NCBI RefSeq assembly: GCF_037969875.1
Contig: NZ_CP150218.1
Location: 2,666,001-2,730,000, forward strand
Direction: 5' to 3'
Length of the DNA stretch: 64,000 bases
Source of the DNA: Paenibacillus sp. FSL R7-0337
Lineage (GTDB): Bacteria > Bacillota > Bacilli > Paenibacillales > Paenibacillaceae
In this document: positions 16,582-25,567 of the stretch, piece by piece
Position numbering within the stretch: the stretch's first letter is position 1
Layout: each line of letters begins with the position of its first letter
Program-made: the position numbers and the translations under genes
Notes under the pieces: generated by a model
What the model was told of the DNA's origin: nothing
The model's database searches: none
Seen by the model: the letters and a program-made list of their open reading frames with translations, nothing else

Positions 16582-17361
16582 CTATTTTCTCAGATATTCC
16601 TCTATCTCAAGATCACTAAGGCCCTTACCTTCTGCACTATATCTCAAAAGCTTCCAATCATACGATTTCCCAGAAGCCACTTTTTCTATTACAGCGTAAC
16701 CTTCTTTTTCATCAAAAGTCTTTGCTTTAAATTTCTCGCTCCATGTTTCGGCGGGATTAAAAATTAGTCTATAGTCTAGGCCAGCTTGTTCAGTAGAACT
16801 GATCTCCACCGAGTATACCGAAAACAAAACGTAATAAATATTTTTCCCAAGTGGATATATTGTGTGAGGTTGAGCTACGGTTTGTCCTTCGAAGCTGCCT
16901 CTTTCTGGAGAAATTATATAGTAATTATTATTCTTATAAATGATACCTTCAGAATTATAATTACTTTTAGATAATTTAAGTCCCATCCATCGATTTAGCA
17001 AATTGTTCACTTCTTTTTCTGGATAAGGATAATAGAAGAAGTCTTTTATAATCGGCTTTAGGGCAGTGTTCACCTTGAGCTCTGGTTCAAATCTAAATTT
17101 CCCATCATAAATCCCATTGTATAGCCACTCTGCAATTTGCCTTTCCTTGTAATTATTAATGTTGTACTCCTCTTTTAGGTCAGTAAATTTATAAAGAAAC
17201 TTTATTAATTTCAATTTTTCGGTTGTTCCTAATTTGTTATAAACATCCGAATAAATCGGGTTATTCTTCGCTATAACTACATCTGAAAACTGAAAAAAAG
17301 TAGATAACGTTAAAATTATTACGATTGTAATTTTCACCAAAGCGTTCTTACCCTTTGTCAT
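16582..17361 (-). CDS. Secreted hypothetical protein
   Basis: 259 residues. The basic start MTKGKNALVKI and a hydrophobic stretch to about residue 31 (FSDVVIA) form a signal peptide. The remainder is soluble, rich in Tyr and Asn, and matches no family I recognise. GAGGAGG supports the ATG. It lies first in a run of three exported-protein genes, divergent from an XRE regulator at 17575 that may control it. Confidence 0.7.
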   Translation of the reverse strand: MTKGKNALVKITIVIILTLSTFFQFSDVVIAKNNPIYSDVYNKLGTTEKLKLIKFLYKFTDLKEEYNINNYKERQIAEWLYNGIYDGKFRFEPELKVNTALKPIIKDFFYYPYPEKEVNNLLNRWMGLKLSKSNYNSEGIIYKNNNYYIISPERGSFEGQTVAQPHTIYPLGKNIYYVLFSVYSVEISSTEQAGLDYRLIFNPAETWSEKFKAKTFDEKEGYAVIEKVASGKSYDWKLLRYSAEGKGLSDLEIEEYLRK

Positions 17362-17495
17362 TCATATCCTCCTCATATATTTACTAATTTCTAACTCCAT
17401 TTAAGACATTTCTTTCATGAGTCTCAAGTCCTTCTCGTTTTCACCTCTGATGTAAAAGCGGATTATCTATGTATTATATTACACGTATTATAATT

Positions 17496-17527
17496 CGCCA
17501 ATTATAATTTGTTATTTTAAATTGGCG
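17496..17527. promoter_or_regulatory. Inverted repeat in the divergent XRE promoter region
   Basis: CGCCAATT (17496-17503) and AATTGGCG (17520-17527) are perfect inverted arms 16 bases apart, surrounded by AT-rich DNA including TATAAT-like hexamers. Position just upstream of a small XRE gene suggests its operator. Inferred. Confidence 0.5.
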
Positions 17528-17574
17528 TATTGGCTAGCATTAAGAGAGAACGAGAAAAGGAGTTGTTTCTCTCT

Positions 17575-17778
17575 GTGAAATTAAAAGAGATCCGGGAAGA
17601 AAAAGATTTCAGTCAAGAGAAAGTTAGTCGTGCTGTTAACATATCCTTGAAGCATTATCAAAACATTGAATATGGAGTCACTATGCCAACAGTCAATATC
17701 GCCCTTCATATTTGTGAAATTCTCGCGGTTGACCCCCGTGAAATAGATGAATGGAAAGACAGAAGACCTTCAGTCTAG
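17575..17778 (+). CDS. Small XRE/Cro-type transcriptional regulator
   Basis: 67 residues from the GTG at 17575 (MKLKEIREEKDFSQEKVSRA). The whole protein is one helix-turn-helix domain: FSQEKVSRAVNISLKHYQNIEYGVTMPTVNIALHICEILAV. An in-frame TTG at 17530 would be an alternative, but it touches the inverted repeat at 17496-17527 and leaves no room for a ribosome binding site. AAGGAG lies 12 bases before the GTG, slightly far. Probably regulates itself and the divergent secreted-protein gene. Confidence 0.8.
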   Translation: MKLKEIREEKDFSQEKVSRAVNISLKHYQNIEYGVTMPTVNIALHICEILAVDPREIDEWKDRRPSV

Positions 17779-17939
17779 CTTCTCTCCCCTATTTCTAGGA
17801 GTCTCCTACAATATAATGGGTCAACTAAGAAGAGTCTGTCGACTATACGTCACACTAAAGGAAATTTCTACAATTCTCCACAGCATAAACCACGTTCTGC
17901 CGATATAATTATCTACAGGACTGGGGGAGTTGTTGAATT

Positions 17940-18632
17940 ATGGATATTCGTTTTCTTTTCGGACAGAGGGTTAGAGAACTTAGGGCGCGAAGTGGGATGT
18001 CTCAGGAAATGCTCGCACACAACGCTGGACTGGACAGAACATACATAAGTGGGATAGAACGTGGAGATCGCAACATAAGTATCATTAACATTGAGAAGAT
18101 TGCTGCTGCCCTTCGAGTATCGGTAGCTTATATGTTTTCAAGTGAACGCTTCTCAGATACCCCTGCATATCAGCAAAAAGATTTCGCAATACCGTTTAAA
18201 GAACGATTTACTTATAATTTAGACCAAGAAAATCGAGTTCTCGCCTTTCAGGTTAGTGGCTTAATGACGGGAGAAAATGTAGAGTACATGTCTAAAACCC
18301 TATTAGGAATATGTAATGCTTTTGGTAAAGAGGAACTGAACATTTTGGTTGATCATCGTGAAATGAAAGCCGCTGATGGTGATCCAGCTGTATACTCCCC
18401 AGAGGTCGCAGAAAAAGCAGTTCTATTTCAGCAAGGGCTAATCAATTACAGCAAACAAGTAGTTGTACTCTGTAATTCAGAATTTATGGTACAACAAATG
18501 AACTCTGTTACCGCGACCAGTGGTATTCATGATAAGTCGATCCATTTGTTCGGTAAAGATAGAGAAATGGTCGGGATGGCTTATGGACTATTTGATATTA
18601 ATGGTAATGACTTGATAAGGGCTACATCATAA
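17940..18632 (+). CDS. XRE regulator fused to a SpoIIAA-like (STAS-type) domain
   Basis: 230 residues. Residues about 8-68 are an XRE helix-turn-helix (VRELRARSGMSQEMLAHNAG, LDRTYISGIERGDRNIS). Residues about 95-225 resemble SpoIIAA-like/STAS folds (RVLAFQVSGLMTGENVEYMS, ELNILVDHREMKAADGDPAV, SKQVVVLCNSEFMVQQMNSV). GGGGGAG supports the ATG. The C-terminal domain probably senses a ligand or partner. It sits beside another XRE gene and converges with a HEPN-type gene. The fusion assignment is by resemblance only. Confidence 0.75.
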   Translation: MDIRFLFGQRVRELRARSGMSQEMLAHNAGLDRTYISGIERGDRNISIINIEKIAAALRVSVAYMFSSERFSDTPAYQQKDFAIPFKERFTYNLDQENRVLAFQVSGLMTGENVEYMSKTLLGICNAFGKEELNILVDHREMKAADGDPAVYSPEVAEKAVLFQQGLINYSKQVVVLCNSEFMVQQMNSVTATSGIHDKSIHLFGKDREMVGMAYGLFDINGNDLIRATS

Positions 18633-18633
18633 C

Positions 18634-18660
18634 AAAAGCCGCCATATATGATGGCGGCTT
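18634..18660. terminator. Bidirectional terminator
   Basis: AAGCCGCCAT (18636-18645) pairs perfectly with ATGGCGGCTT (18651-18660). TTTT follows on the minus strand. It separates convergent genes ending at 18632 and 18673. Confidence 0.8.
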
Positions 18661-18672
18661 AACTGAAGTTAA

Positions 18673-19401
18673 TCAATTTACAGACTTAAATTGTTTAATT
18701 ATCTCAAGCATCTTATAGTGATATGGATCATGAAGTTGTATTCTTATTTTCTTACATAGTACTTGAAAAAAGCACGAAAGAGTATTTATCAATTCTCTTA
18801 TACATATAGGATGTATCTCAACTCTATTCAATATTAACGAAACATGCTCATAGTTTTTTAAAAATAAGAGGAATTCATCATTTATATTGTCGCTTAAGTA
18901 CAATTTCATTTCATCGTGATCCAATCTTGCATCACGATGAACTATACAATTTCTTAATTCCACAAAATTCTCTAGAATAGAATACTCTTCAATCTCCTCT
19001 AATATGTTGGCATCAATATGGGTCTTAATTAGCTGGAAACCCCTTCTTAATGTAAATTCCCTATTCTTGATTTTTACATTTTTTAATTCTCTTTCTTGGA
19101 TAATAATCAAGCATATTTCTTTTAATAACATCTCATATTTTGATAGACAACTAACATAAAATGAATTTCTATGTGTCCTCAAAGCCAGAGTTCTCATCAA
19201 CTTAACTTTATCTTCAAAATCATAACTAGCAGATAGCTCAAGTTTGTTCAAATTCTCCTTGAGTATTTCATTATGTTCATTAAAAAAGTCAGAATACATT
19301 TCTTCGGAACTAAAATAGTATTCTTTTAATATTTCAAGTTCATCACCAATTCGAACATCAGCAATAACTATCTGTGGTATCCTTCTACCTTCAATATGCA
19401 C
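18673..19401 (-). CDS. Putative HEPN-domain protein
   Basis: About 242 residues from a GTG at 19401 with GGAG eight bases upstream. A TTG at 19416 is the other option. The helical middle contains ENFVELRNCIVHRDARLD, with R-N-x3-H matching the R-x4-6-H active site of HEPN ribonucleases. A preceding helix (RNSFYVSCLSKYEMLLKEICLIII) fits the HEPN four-helix fold. Many HEPN proteins are toxins or phage-triggered RNases. No antitoxin is adjacent. It heads a cluster with nuclease genes. Confidence 0.55.
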   Translation of the reverse strand: MHIEGRRIPQIVIADVRIGDELEILKEYYFSSEEMYSDFFNEHNEILKENLNKLELSASYDFEDKVKLMRTLALRTHRNSFYVSCLSKYEMLLKEICLIIIQERELKNVKIKNREFTLRRGFQLIKTHIDANILEEIEEYSILENFVELRNCIVHRDARLDHDEMKLYLSDNINDEFLLFLKNYEHVSLILNRVEIHPICIRELINTLSCFFQVLCKKIRIQLHDPYHYKMLEIIKQFKSVN

Positions 19402-19464
19402 CAGCCAGCTCTCCAATCATGTTTATTATTGATAATTAATTTGGATATTAATATTTAATATCCA

Positions 19465-20070
19465 CTACTTCAGGAAAACTAAATAAACATGATCCTGGGA
19501 TAACAACATGCCTTCTCCATAAAAACCAACCTTTCCTTTAAGATCATCCGGAAGATTTTTGATTAAGTTGTGCGATGCTCGCATGGTATGCTCACCAAAA
19601 TCATAAATAACCAGAAACTTGAAGGCTGTATTTGGAGATACGGACTTGGCTTTAGACTTACCTTCCAGAAGACTCCTAAGATCCTTAACGATTCCTGTTT
19701 TCTGCGCTGAACCAAATTTGTAACCATCGTTTATTGGCTTGTTACATTTTATCTCAGCTATAACATTGATATCACCTGTGACCACAAGGTCATAACCATT
19801 GTCGCTTGGCTTGGTGTTTAAAACTTGATCCAAATAAACTTGATAATTTTCTCTGACGTAAGGGAAGCGTTCACTGACCCATTCAATGAAGCGGATTGTG
19901 GTTCTGTAAGTAATGATATTATGGATATCCCTAAGCGTGGTTTTTAAATCTTCGAAGTCTTCAACTGACAGCTTAGAGTAGTAATCTTCGGAACCTCCAG
20001 TTATTTTGTCAGCAATAAAGTGATTGAAGCGATCTCGCAATTCGATTTCGCGATTGTACGGTTGGCTCAT
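19465..20070 (-). CDS. PD-(D/E)XK-type nuclease-like protein
   Basis: 201 residues from the ATG at 20070, which has a GAGGGGG ribosome binding site. The open frame continues upstream but with non-protein-like sequence. The C-terminal half contains NGYDLVVTGDINVIAEIKCNKPI, with D followed by E-x-K, the catalytic pattern of PD-(D/E)XK nucleases. The N-terminal half is helical (REIELRDRFNHFIADKITGG). It resembles Holliday-junction-resolvase-fold restriction proteins. Specificity unknown. It follows the 389-residue gene at 20285. Confidence 0.65.
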   Translation of the reverse strand: MSQPYNREIELRDRFNHFIADKITGGSEDYYSKLSVEDFEDLKTTLRDIHNIITYRTTIRFIEWVSERFPYVRENYQVYLDQVLNTKPSDNGYDLVVTGDINVIAEIKCNKPINDGYKFGSAQKTGIVKDLRSLLEGKSKAKSVSPNTAFKFLVIYDFGEHTMRASHNLIKNLPDDLKGKVGFYGEGMLLSQDHVYLVFLK

Positions 20071-20236
20071 AGTTACCCCCTCAGGACAAGTATAAGGTTC
20101 ATTATACTTAATTGGAACTATTTGTATAGAGAAGTCTGTGTTGTGACTTCGCTGTTGTGATTGAAGTTTGTGAGTCGGTGAATTTGATTGGAGAAGCTCC
20201 TTTATGGCTCTGCCCCACAGGAAGATATCCATTACA

Positions 20237-20270
20237 AAAGAAAATAGCTGCCCGATTTTTCGCGGCAGCT
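20237..20270 (-). terminator. Probable intrinsic terminator
   Basis: AGCTGCC (20246-20252) pairs with GGCAGCT (20264-20270), then ATTTTCTTTT on the minus strand. It lies 14 bases after the stop of the gene at 20285, so the nuclease gene at 19465 may have its own promoter. Confidence 0.6.
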
Positions 20271-20284
20271 CCCTAACAGTTTGT

Positions 20285-21454
20285 TTATACATTACCCTCT
20301 TCACTAAACTTAAATTGAGAATCAATCCACTCCTTGACCATTGTCTTTGACCGGAAAAAGGTCTGAGCAATCTCTAATAGGTCAGAGAGCATAATGTTAT
20401 CTGCACGTATTAAGTGAGTACGAAAAGTTGCATCTGTAATTCGTTTACCTGTGGTTAATGTTGAGTTTAAGCGTTCTTGAATACTACTCTTCATGTAAAT
20501 ATTTACCGCAAGATCCAAATGTTTAAGTTTCACCTGATCGAAGGGAGTGTCATAAGAGTCTATGGCATCCAAATGAATCATTCGACCGATTAACATACCA
20601 TCACCAATTGCTTCTTCGGATAGCTCTTCTAGCGACATACTGAAGTGCCTAGTCTCTCCTTCGCTCTTCATATTTGCAACGATCTGAAGCTTCCGAATGC
20701 CCTTGGTTTGATATTCCCACCATTGCTGCCGCTTCCACTCATCTCCAGCTATATCCTCAATTGAATATTGTGGTAAGAACAGCTCAGTTCCCTCATGTTG
20801 ATTAGGATGGATTAACAACCGTTCTATCCAATGCGGATTAGGGGGCTGAATAAACTCTTCTTCGAGAATCAACGGTGGTAGAGTTTTAGAGATATGATAC
20901 GGATCGAGCCTAATGTATAAATTCTCTGTGCCGTATTTTTGTATTAAGTAAAAAGGAACCATAGCGTTCAAATAACTATCCAAGAACAGATATGAATCTT
21001 TGTATTTACAAGTTCTATATTTCGGCATGTTGGGAAATGGTTTATACTTAACTGCATCTAATCGAATTAATTCAAGGTCAGAATTTCCACTTGACTTCTT
21101 GCGTAATTTCTCATATAACTCTGGATGCTCTTGAAAGAGTGGCTGTGTTGGGTGATACTTCTCAAAAGACTTAATCTGGTGATAGACACAACTTGCTTTT
21201 GAAATCTCAACCGTCATAGTAGTTAGTGTTATTAGTTCATCTTCTTTATACTGCGGGAAATAGTTGCCGATGAAATGAACTAGCCCACCATCTTGGGGTG
21301 AGAGATACTGTTTCCTAATAGAAACCAACTTCATCATTTTTTCTTGCTCGGATAATAATGCCTCTTTAAGATATTCAGCTGCATCTAACAAATCCAACTT
21401 TCTGCTTTCAGCAATATCTTTAATACTCTGTTCGTAAAATTCTAACTCATCCAT
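20285..21454 (-). CDS. Hypothetical protein (389 aa)
   Basis: 389 residues beginning MDELEFYEQSIKDIAESRKL. GAGGGG supports the ATG. It is soluble, with no membrane segment, and rich in aromatic residues in the middle (PNPHWIERLLIHPNQHEGTE, WKRQQWWEYQTKGIRKLQIV). No domain is recognised. It lies between a frameshifted UvrD-type helicase fragment and a nuclease gene, so it may be part of a decaying defence module. Confidence 0.7.
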   Translation of the reverse strand: MDELEFYEQSIKDIAESRKLDLLDAAEYLKEALLSEQEKMMKLVSIRKQYLSPQDGGLVHFIGNYFPQYKEDELITLTTMTVEISKASCVYHQIKSFEKYHPTQPLFQEHPELYEKLRKKSSGNSDLELIRLDAVKYKPFPNMPKYRTCKYKDSYLFLDSYLNAMVPFYLIQKYGTENLYIRLDPYHISKTLPPLILEEEFIQPPNPHWIERLLIHPNQHEGTELFLPQYSIEDIAGDEWKRQQWWEYQTKGIRKLQIVANMKSEGETRHFSMSLEELSEEAIGDGMLIGRMIHLDAIDSYDTPFDQVKLKHLDLAVNIYMKSSIQERLNSTLTTGKRITDATFRTHLIRADNIMLSDLLEIAQTFFRSKTMVKEWIDSQFKFSEEGNV

Positions 21455-21517
21455 ACTTTGACCCCTCTCTTACGAAACCGTCTTATAACACGCATTCCCT
21501 GAAGTCGAATTTCTACC

Positions 21518-21778
21518 CTAAAATACTGCTGCAGCTGTGCCGACAGGACTGACCTTTTCGGAATCGATAATCGGCAAGTTCAGTTCCTTTAAGGATTCCG
21601 ATCGTCCACATGCCTTATCTTGAATTGTCTTAGGAAAAGTCACATACAGTTTCTGTTCGGCTCTTGTGACTGCAACATACATTTAGTCTCCGTTCTTCTT
21701 CCTTTGTTGTTGGTGGCTTAGCCTTCTCTCGACAAGACATTATGTCCACATCCTTGAGCTCAACGTTCCTAGACTTCA
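21518..21778 (-). pseudogene. C-terminal fragment of a UvrD-type helicase, frameshifted
   Basis: The minus strand reads KAKPPTTKEEERRL and, one frame over, MYVAVTRAEQKLYVTFPKT ending at a TAG at 21518. EERRLMYVAVTRAEQKLYV is the conserved motif VI region of UvrD/Rep helicases. An extra A at about 21683 (AAATG instead of AATG) breaks the frame. Everything upstream of about 21778 is gone. This is a remnant of a helicase once encoded in this island. Confidence 0.8.
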
Positions 21779-21781
21779 ATA

Positions 21782-22327
21782 TCATTTATGCACTTCATTG
21801 TGGATACGGACGATAGCTTCAATACCCTCGGAAAGTAACCTCTTTATTATGACGTCTGGATCTTCATTACTTTTATGATGGTATCCAACGTGAACAACTT
21901 CATTTCTTAAATTAGCCATCTGATCCCAGTCTTGCATTACTGTTGCGAAACCAAAATTCTTCATCATAACTTCCATACGCGATCCAAACTCTTTATCAAA
22001 AAGTTTAATTCGGTTTCTTCTTCCCATTTTGGAATTGAGCAAAGAATTGCTCTTACTATCCGAATAGCCTTTTCGTTTCAAAAGACTCCATAGAACCCCT
22101 TCAAGTAAGGATTCAAATATTGTACAGGTAAATACTACAGCGATCTTCTGCTTCTTAAAGTCACCTGTATCATTGGTCTCCACAATATCTAATAAGATCA
22201 TTGTATCTAGATTTGGCCATATAGTACTTCCAACCGTTTTACAGCAAGGTGTCGGTTCCGTCTCGGTACTCGCGTATTTGTATATTTTGCTGCACGAGTT
22301 ACACTTCTTATATCCCAATAGTCTCAT
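21782..22327 (-). CDS. Zinc-ribbon plus HEPN-like protein
   Basis: 181 residues. The N-terminus has CNSCSKIYKY and a later CC pair, a probable zinc ribbon. The C-terminal helical region contains MANLRNEVVHVGYH, with R-N-x3-H, the HEPN ribonuclease signature, after a helix with FTCTIFESLLEGVLWSLL. AGGAACG precedes the ATG. This is the second HEPN-type protein within 4 kb. It may act on RNA as an abortive-infection effector, which is inference from the motif and the neighbourhood. Confidence 0.6.
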   Translation of the reverse strand: MRLLGYKKCNSCSKIYKYASTETEPTPCCKTVGSTIWPNLDTMILLDIVETNDTGDFKKQKIAVVFTCTIFESLLEGVLWSLLKRKGYSDSKSNSLLNSKMGRRNRIKLFDKEFGSRMEVMMKNFGFATVMQDWDQMANLRNEVVHVGYHHKSNEDPDVIIKRLLSEGIEAIVRIHNEVHK

Positions 22328-22452
22328 CGTTCCTCACATAACTCCTTAGTCGTAAACTCAAATCTCAAAGAAAGTGCTGTATGTAAATATTCACCAGAGA
22401 GGGACTTAACTCCTGCTCCGAAAGTACGAATCGACCAGAACCCCTTCTAGTG

Positions 22453-22491
22453 AAAATAAAAATGCGGCTATCCTAGATGGGTAGCCGCATT
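22453..22491 (-). terminator. Intrinsic terminator
   Basis: AATGCGGCTA (22461-22470) pairs perfectly with TAGCCGCATT (22482-22491), followed by TTTATTTT on the minus strand. It ends the transcript that carries the membrane nuclease gene at 22785. Confidence 0.85.
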
Positions 22492-22544
22492 GGATGATAT
22501 CTAACTTCACTTCTCATACGCCACAACTTCGACCACAGAAAAAC

Positions 22545-22718
22545 TTATGGCTTACGATTTTCTCGAAACTTGAATCCATACACATCACAAGCTTTCTTAC
22601 CAGCAAGTTTAAAAATATCCCCTCCCCCTTTTGATGTGGAGAGTTGAATCCTCATAATGGTATTAGTATTAGCACTAGCATACATACCATTGAAAAGCGG
22701 AAAATCGTCATTTACCAT
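22545..22718 (-). CDS. Possible small protein or gene fragment
   Basis: 57 residues from an ATG at 22718 (MVNDDFPLFNGMYASANTNT to CDVYGFKFRENRKP). It lies between the membrane nuclease stop and its terminator. No ribosome binding site is visible and no family is recognised. It may be the tail of an eroded gene. Confidence 0.3.
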   Translation of the reverse strand: MVNDDFPLFNGMYASANTNTIMRIQLSTSKGGGDIFKLAGKKACDVYGFKFRENRKP

Positions 22719-22784
22719 TACTGAATAGCACTTGAATATCAACGACAAATTTATAACTCAGAATTTATGCTTATACATCGATTT

Positions 22785-24830
22785 CTATGCCAACTCTACT
22801 GGGTACTTACTATCTTCTAAAAGCTTTGTTTCCCTATACTCTTGAGCCTCTGCTGCCATAGTAAATTCAATTATTGCGTTGTGATTTTGAAGAACCGCTT
22901 TCTTGATACCTTTAAGTGATACTCGGAAAAACTCTTTTCGCTCATTCACTTTATTTACTCTTTGGTTTGTAAACGTTCGATGTAGAGAGGCTTCTAACTC
23001 AGGAGCGTTATCAGAGAATATTACTGCATGGACATCATACCTGAATGGAACTGATGCTCCTCCCAGTTCTCTTACCCTTTCCATAGGATCTAAGCGTCTT
23101 GTCATACCAATCTTATATACGTTTTCACCAAAAGACCCGATATTGGATATGACGTATACATACCCTGCTTTTGTATTTTTAATCCGATAATCGACGACTT
23201 CTTTTTGCTGTTGAATTTCTTCAAGTCTGGCTTTTATTTCATTAGTTCTCTCCTCAGTAAATTGAGCAGAGTGCTTCAAGGCATTTTCGAGATGTTGTTC
23301 TTCTTTCCTTAAAATTTTCAATTGTTCTTCGAGCTCTTGTTGAGCCTTACGCTCTTCCCTTATTTGTTCGTTGATTCTCCGTTGCTCTTCCCTCTCTTCT
23401 TGCTTTCTCTGGTCGTATTCATAAGCTAGAAAAAGCTCCTCTAGTTTCAATGATAAGAATTCTTCAGATAACTCGATGTAATTATGCCGACTCAACTCAT
23501 TGATGTAATGAAAAGAAGTTCGAATTTTCTTTTCAGAAGCCTCTACATTGCTAAACTTCACTTTGCTTATAACAGAATCACATTCACTATTAAAAGAACG
23601 GATTGCCAGCTTTACATGCTTCTTGAGTATTGAATCTTCAACTTCATCATAATAAATATTAGAAATTACCGCTCTCTTATCCTTAATTAATATCTTCTGT
23701 TTACTTCTTACCTTTTCTAAATAGTGTCTGTATTCTTCTGAGTTCTCCATATCGTATCTAGTCTCATAAAACCCAAATGATTGATATAACAATTCATCAT
23801 CAAGCGTAATGATTTGCGATTTTAATATTGCAATACTTTGTTCAGCTCGTTGAATTTCTTGTTCCAGACGCTTAGCATCTTTTTCACGTATCGAAACATC
23901 TTCTTCTAGAATACTTAAAGCGGTTTCTCTAGAATTCAACACTTCTTCTCTTGCTTTCGTCATATAAATCAATTTTTGTTGTTGTGCTTTCTCGATATTC
24001 TCAAGTTCCTTAAGTTTTTTATCAATTTCCGTCTCTCGTGACATTAAATCATCAGCCCAAGCTCTCTCATCAGCTGTTAATCTCTCTTGTCGTAAACTGT
24101 CCAGTCTATCGATTTCATTCTGAATCTCAAACACTCTCTGTTCAAACTCATTTTCCCTTGATTCCAATTTAATCTTCCATAAGGAGATTTCACGATCTCT
24201 TTCTTGAGTCAATTCAACTATCTTCTGTCGATGTTCCTGTTCAAGTGCATTTATCTTTTGCTGTTCATTCAATAACCTTAAACGGTGTTCGCTTTCCCTT
24301 ATCTTCACCTGGGAAATCCATAACTCATCAAGATTCGTTCTTTCCTTTGCCTGTTGGATCAATCTCAACTTATATATTAGGTTCAGCAATATTATTTTAC
24401 GAACTAATTCATTTTCTTTTGATTGCACAGTAACTTCCCTTAAGCTCAACTCTTCTTCTTTTAACAAAAAATGCGTTTTGAAACTTTCTTGATTTTCTTG
24501 ATGCTCTCGATCCAGCTCAATTATCCGCTCTTGTAATTGAGCCAATCTAGTCTCAAGATCGTCTTCTTGGGATTTAAGTCTCACTTCCCACAAGCTTAAC
24601 TCATGCTCTTTATCCATACCAACCGTCATTAATTTTTGTCGATAAGTCTTTTCAAGCTCTTCCTTAATGCTCTGTTTATATAACTCTTCAGATTCTTGCT
24701 GCTCACCCTGTCTCGCTTTGGACTGAATTTGTAACAAGTAGATGCCAATAACCAATGGAACAATCAAAAACCAGAACGCAAATAATACCCCAATTAACCA
24801 AGTAGATAAATACCATCTTTTATTGTCCAT
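22785..24830 (-). CDS. Membrane-anchored DUF4041/GIY-YIG (Mug113) nuclease, SNIPE-like phage-defence protein
   Basis: 681 residues. One transmembrane helix lies at about 11-34 (WLIGVLFAFWFLIVPLVIGI). A very long coiled coil (about 40-335) follows. A DUF4041-like region lies at about 345-470 (YETRYDMENSEEYRHYLEKV, KQKILIKDKRAVISNIYYDE), then another coiled coil. The C-terminal GIY-YIG domain of the Mug113/T5orf172 type reads AGYVYVISNIG, NVYKIGMTRRLDPMERVREL, then LEASLHRTF with the catalytic Glu. This order matches SNIPE, a membrane nuclease described as cutting phage DNA during injection. The coiled coil is unusually long. Activity is inferred. Confidence 0.8.
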   Translation of the reverse strand: MDNKRWYLSTWLIGVLFAFWFLIVPLVIGIYLLQIQSKARQGEQQESEELYKQSIKEELEKTYRQKLMTVGMDKEHELSLWEVRLKSQEDDLETRLAQLQERIIELDREHQENQESFKTHFLLKEEELSLREVTVQSKENELVRKIILLNLIYKLRLIQQAKERTNLDELWISQVKIRESEHRLRLLNEQQKINALEQEHRQKIVELTQERDREISLWKIKLESRENEFEQRVFEIQNEIDRLDSLRQERLTADERAWADDLMSRETEIDKKLKELENIEKAQQQKLIYMTKAREEVLNSRETALSILEEDVSIREKDAKRLEQEIQRAEQSIAILKSQIITLDDELLYQSFGFYETRYDMENSEEYRHYLEKVRSKQKILIKDKRAVISNIYYDEVEDSILKKHVKLAIRSFNSECDSVISKVKFSNVEASEKKIRTSFHYINELSRHNYIELSEEFLSLKLEELFLAYEYDQRKQEEREEQRRINEQIREERKAQQELEEQLKILRKEEQHLENALKHSAQFTEERTNEIKARLEEIQQQKEVVDYRIKNTKAGYVYVISNIGSFGENVYKIGMTRRLDPMERVRELGGASVPFRYDVHAVIFSDNAPELEASLHRTFTNQRVNKVNERKEFFRVSLKGIKKAVLQNHNAIIEFTMAAEAQEYRETKLLEDSKYPVELA

Positions 24831-25011
24831 TTCACTTCCACCACCTTCTATTGCAAAACTTCAACTGCTTTTCCACAACCCAAGTAAGCACATTGATGCC
24901 TGTCTACACACCCATGAGTAAATATTCTCCAATTCGGTCAGTAACCCCTTCCAAAATCGAGTTGTTTCTAAATAGAAAAGACAAGTGCCAAATCACTTTA
25001 TCATTCGGCAT

Positions 25012-25041
25012 TAAGAAAGGTACTGATTTTATCAGCACCTT
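25012..25041 (-). terminator. Intrinsic terminator (first copy of a duplicated hairpin)
   Basis: AAGGTACTGA (25016-25025) pairs with TCAGCACCTT (25032-25041) with one A/C mismatch; TTTCTT follows on the minus strand. A near-identical hairpin lies at 27673. It is downstream of the gene pair at 25250-26030. Confidence 0.65.
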
Positions 25042-25249
25042 CATTATAGTTATGAGGATAAGAATGCCGAATCAATCAACTTCCCTCCACCCTTAGGTAG
25101 ATCGAGCATGGCATCGTAGACATTTCGTTCGTTTCTGTAAATAAAGGGATTAAAGGATCTTATCATACCCCTCAGACCTCCGATACATATTTACAAATAA
25201 ATGATGATACCATGAGTGACCGATCTTCAATACTTACAAGATCAATCAG

Positions 25250-25567
25250 TTACCCTACCATAATATTTTCTGGTTCCTGTAAGATACGACTAAGCGTTTG
25301 AAGCTGTTTTTCATCTAAATCGGCTATTTTTTTACCTTCAACGCATAGTAACCACCATAAGCTTCCATTAATCGAACAATATCCACAGGTTCTTGGGGAA
25401 GCGACTTTGAACTCACCCATTTTAGGTGGGTAGTCCCATCCTTGATCATAAGCTTGTTCTACCGTTAAAATTTCTTCTTTGTCACAGACCTCACAAATAT
25501 GACGCAAGAGCATTTTTATACCCCTCTTATGACTGGAATGTGTTACCTCCACTTCAAGTTCAGTCAT
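25250..25567 (-). CDS. Small zinc-binding hypothetical protein
   Basis: 105 residues. RHICEVCDKEEI and SPRTCGYCSINGSLWWLLC carry two CxxC pairs, probably one zinc site. The start ATG overlaps the end of the upstream gene (stop at 25560), so the two are translationally coupled. The C-terminus (EKQLQTLSRILQEPENIMV) recurs in a decayed copy at 27729. Function unknown. Confidence 0.7.
   Translation of the reverse strand: MTELEVEVTHSSHKRGIKMLLRHICEVCDKEEILTVEQAYDQGWDYPPKMGEFKVASPRTCGYCSINGSLWWLLCVEGKKIADLDEKQLQTLSRILQEPENIMVG

Noticed and set aside
19465..20370. Longer form of the PD-(D/E)XK gene starting at 20370
   Set aside because: The first 100 residues overlap the upstream gene and its terminator; the ATG at 20070 has an excellent ribosome binding site.
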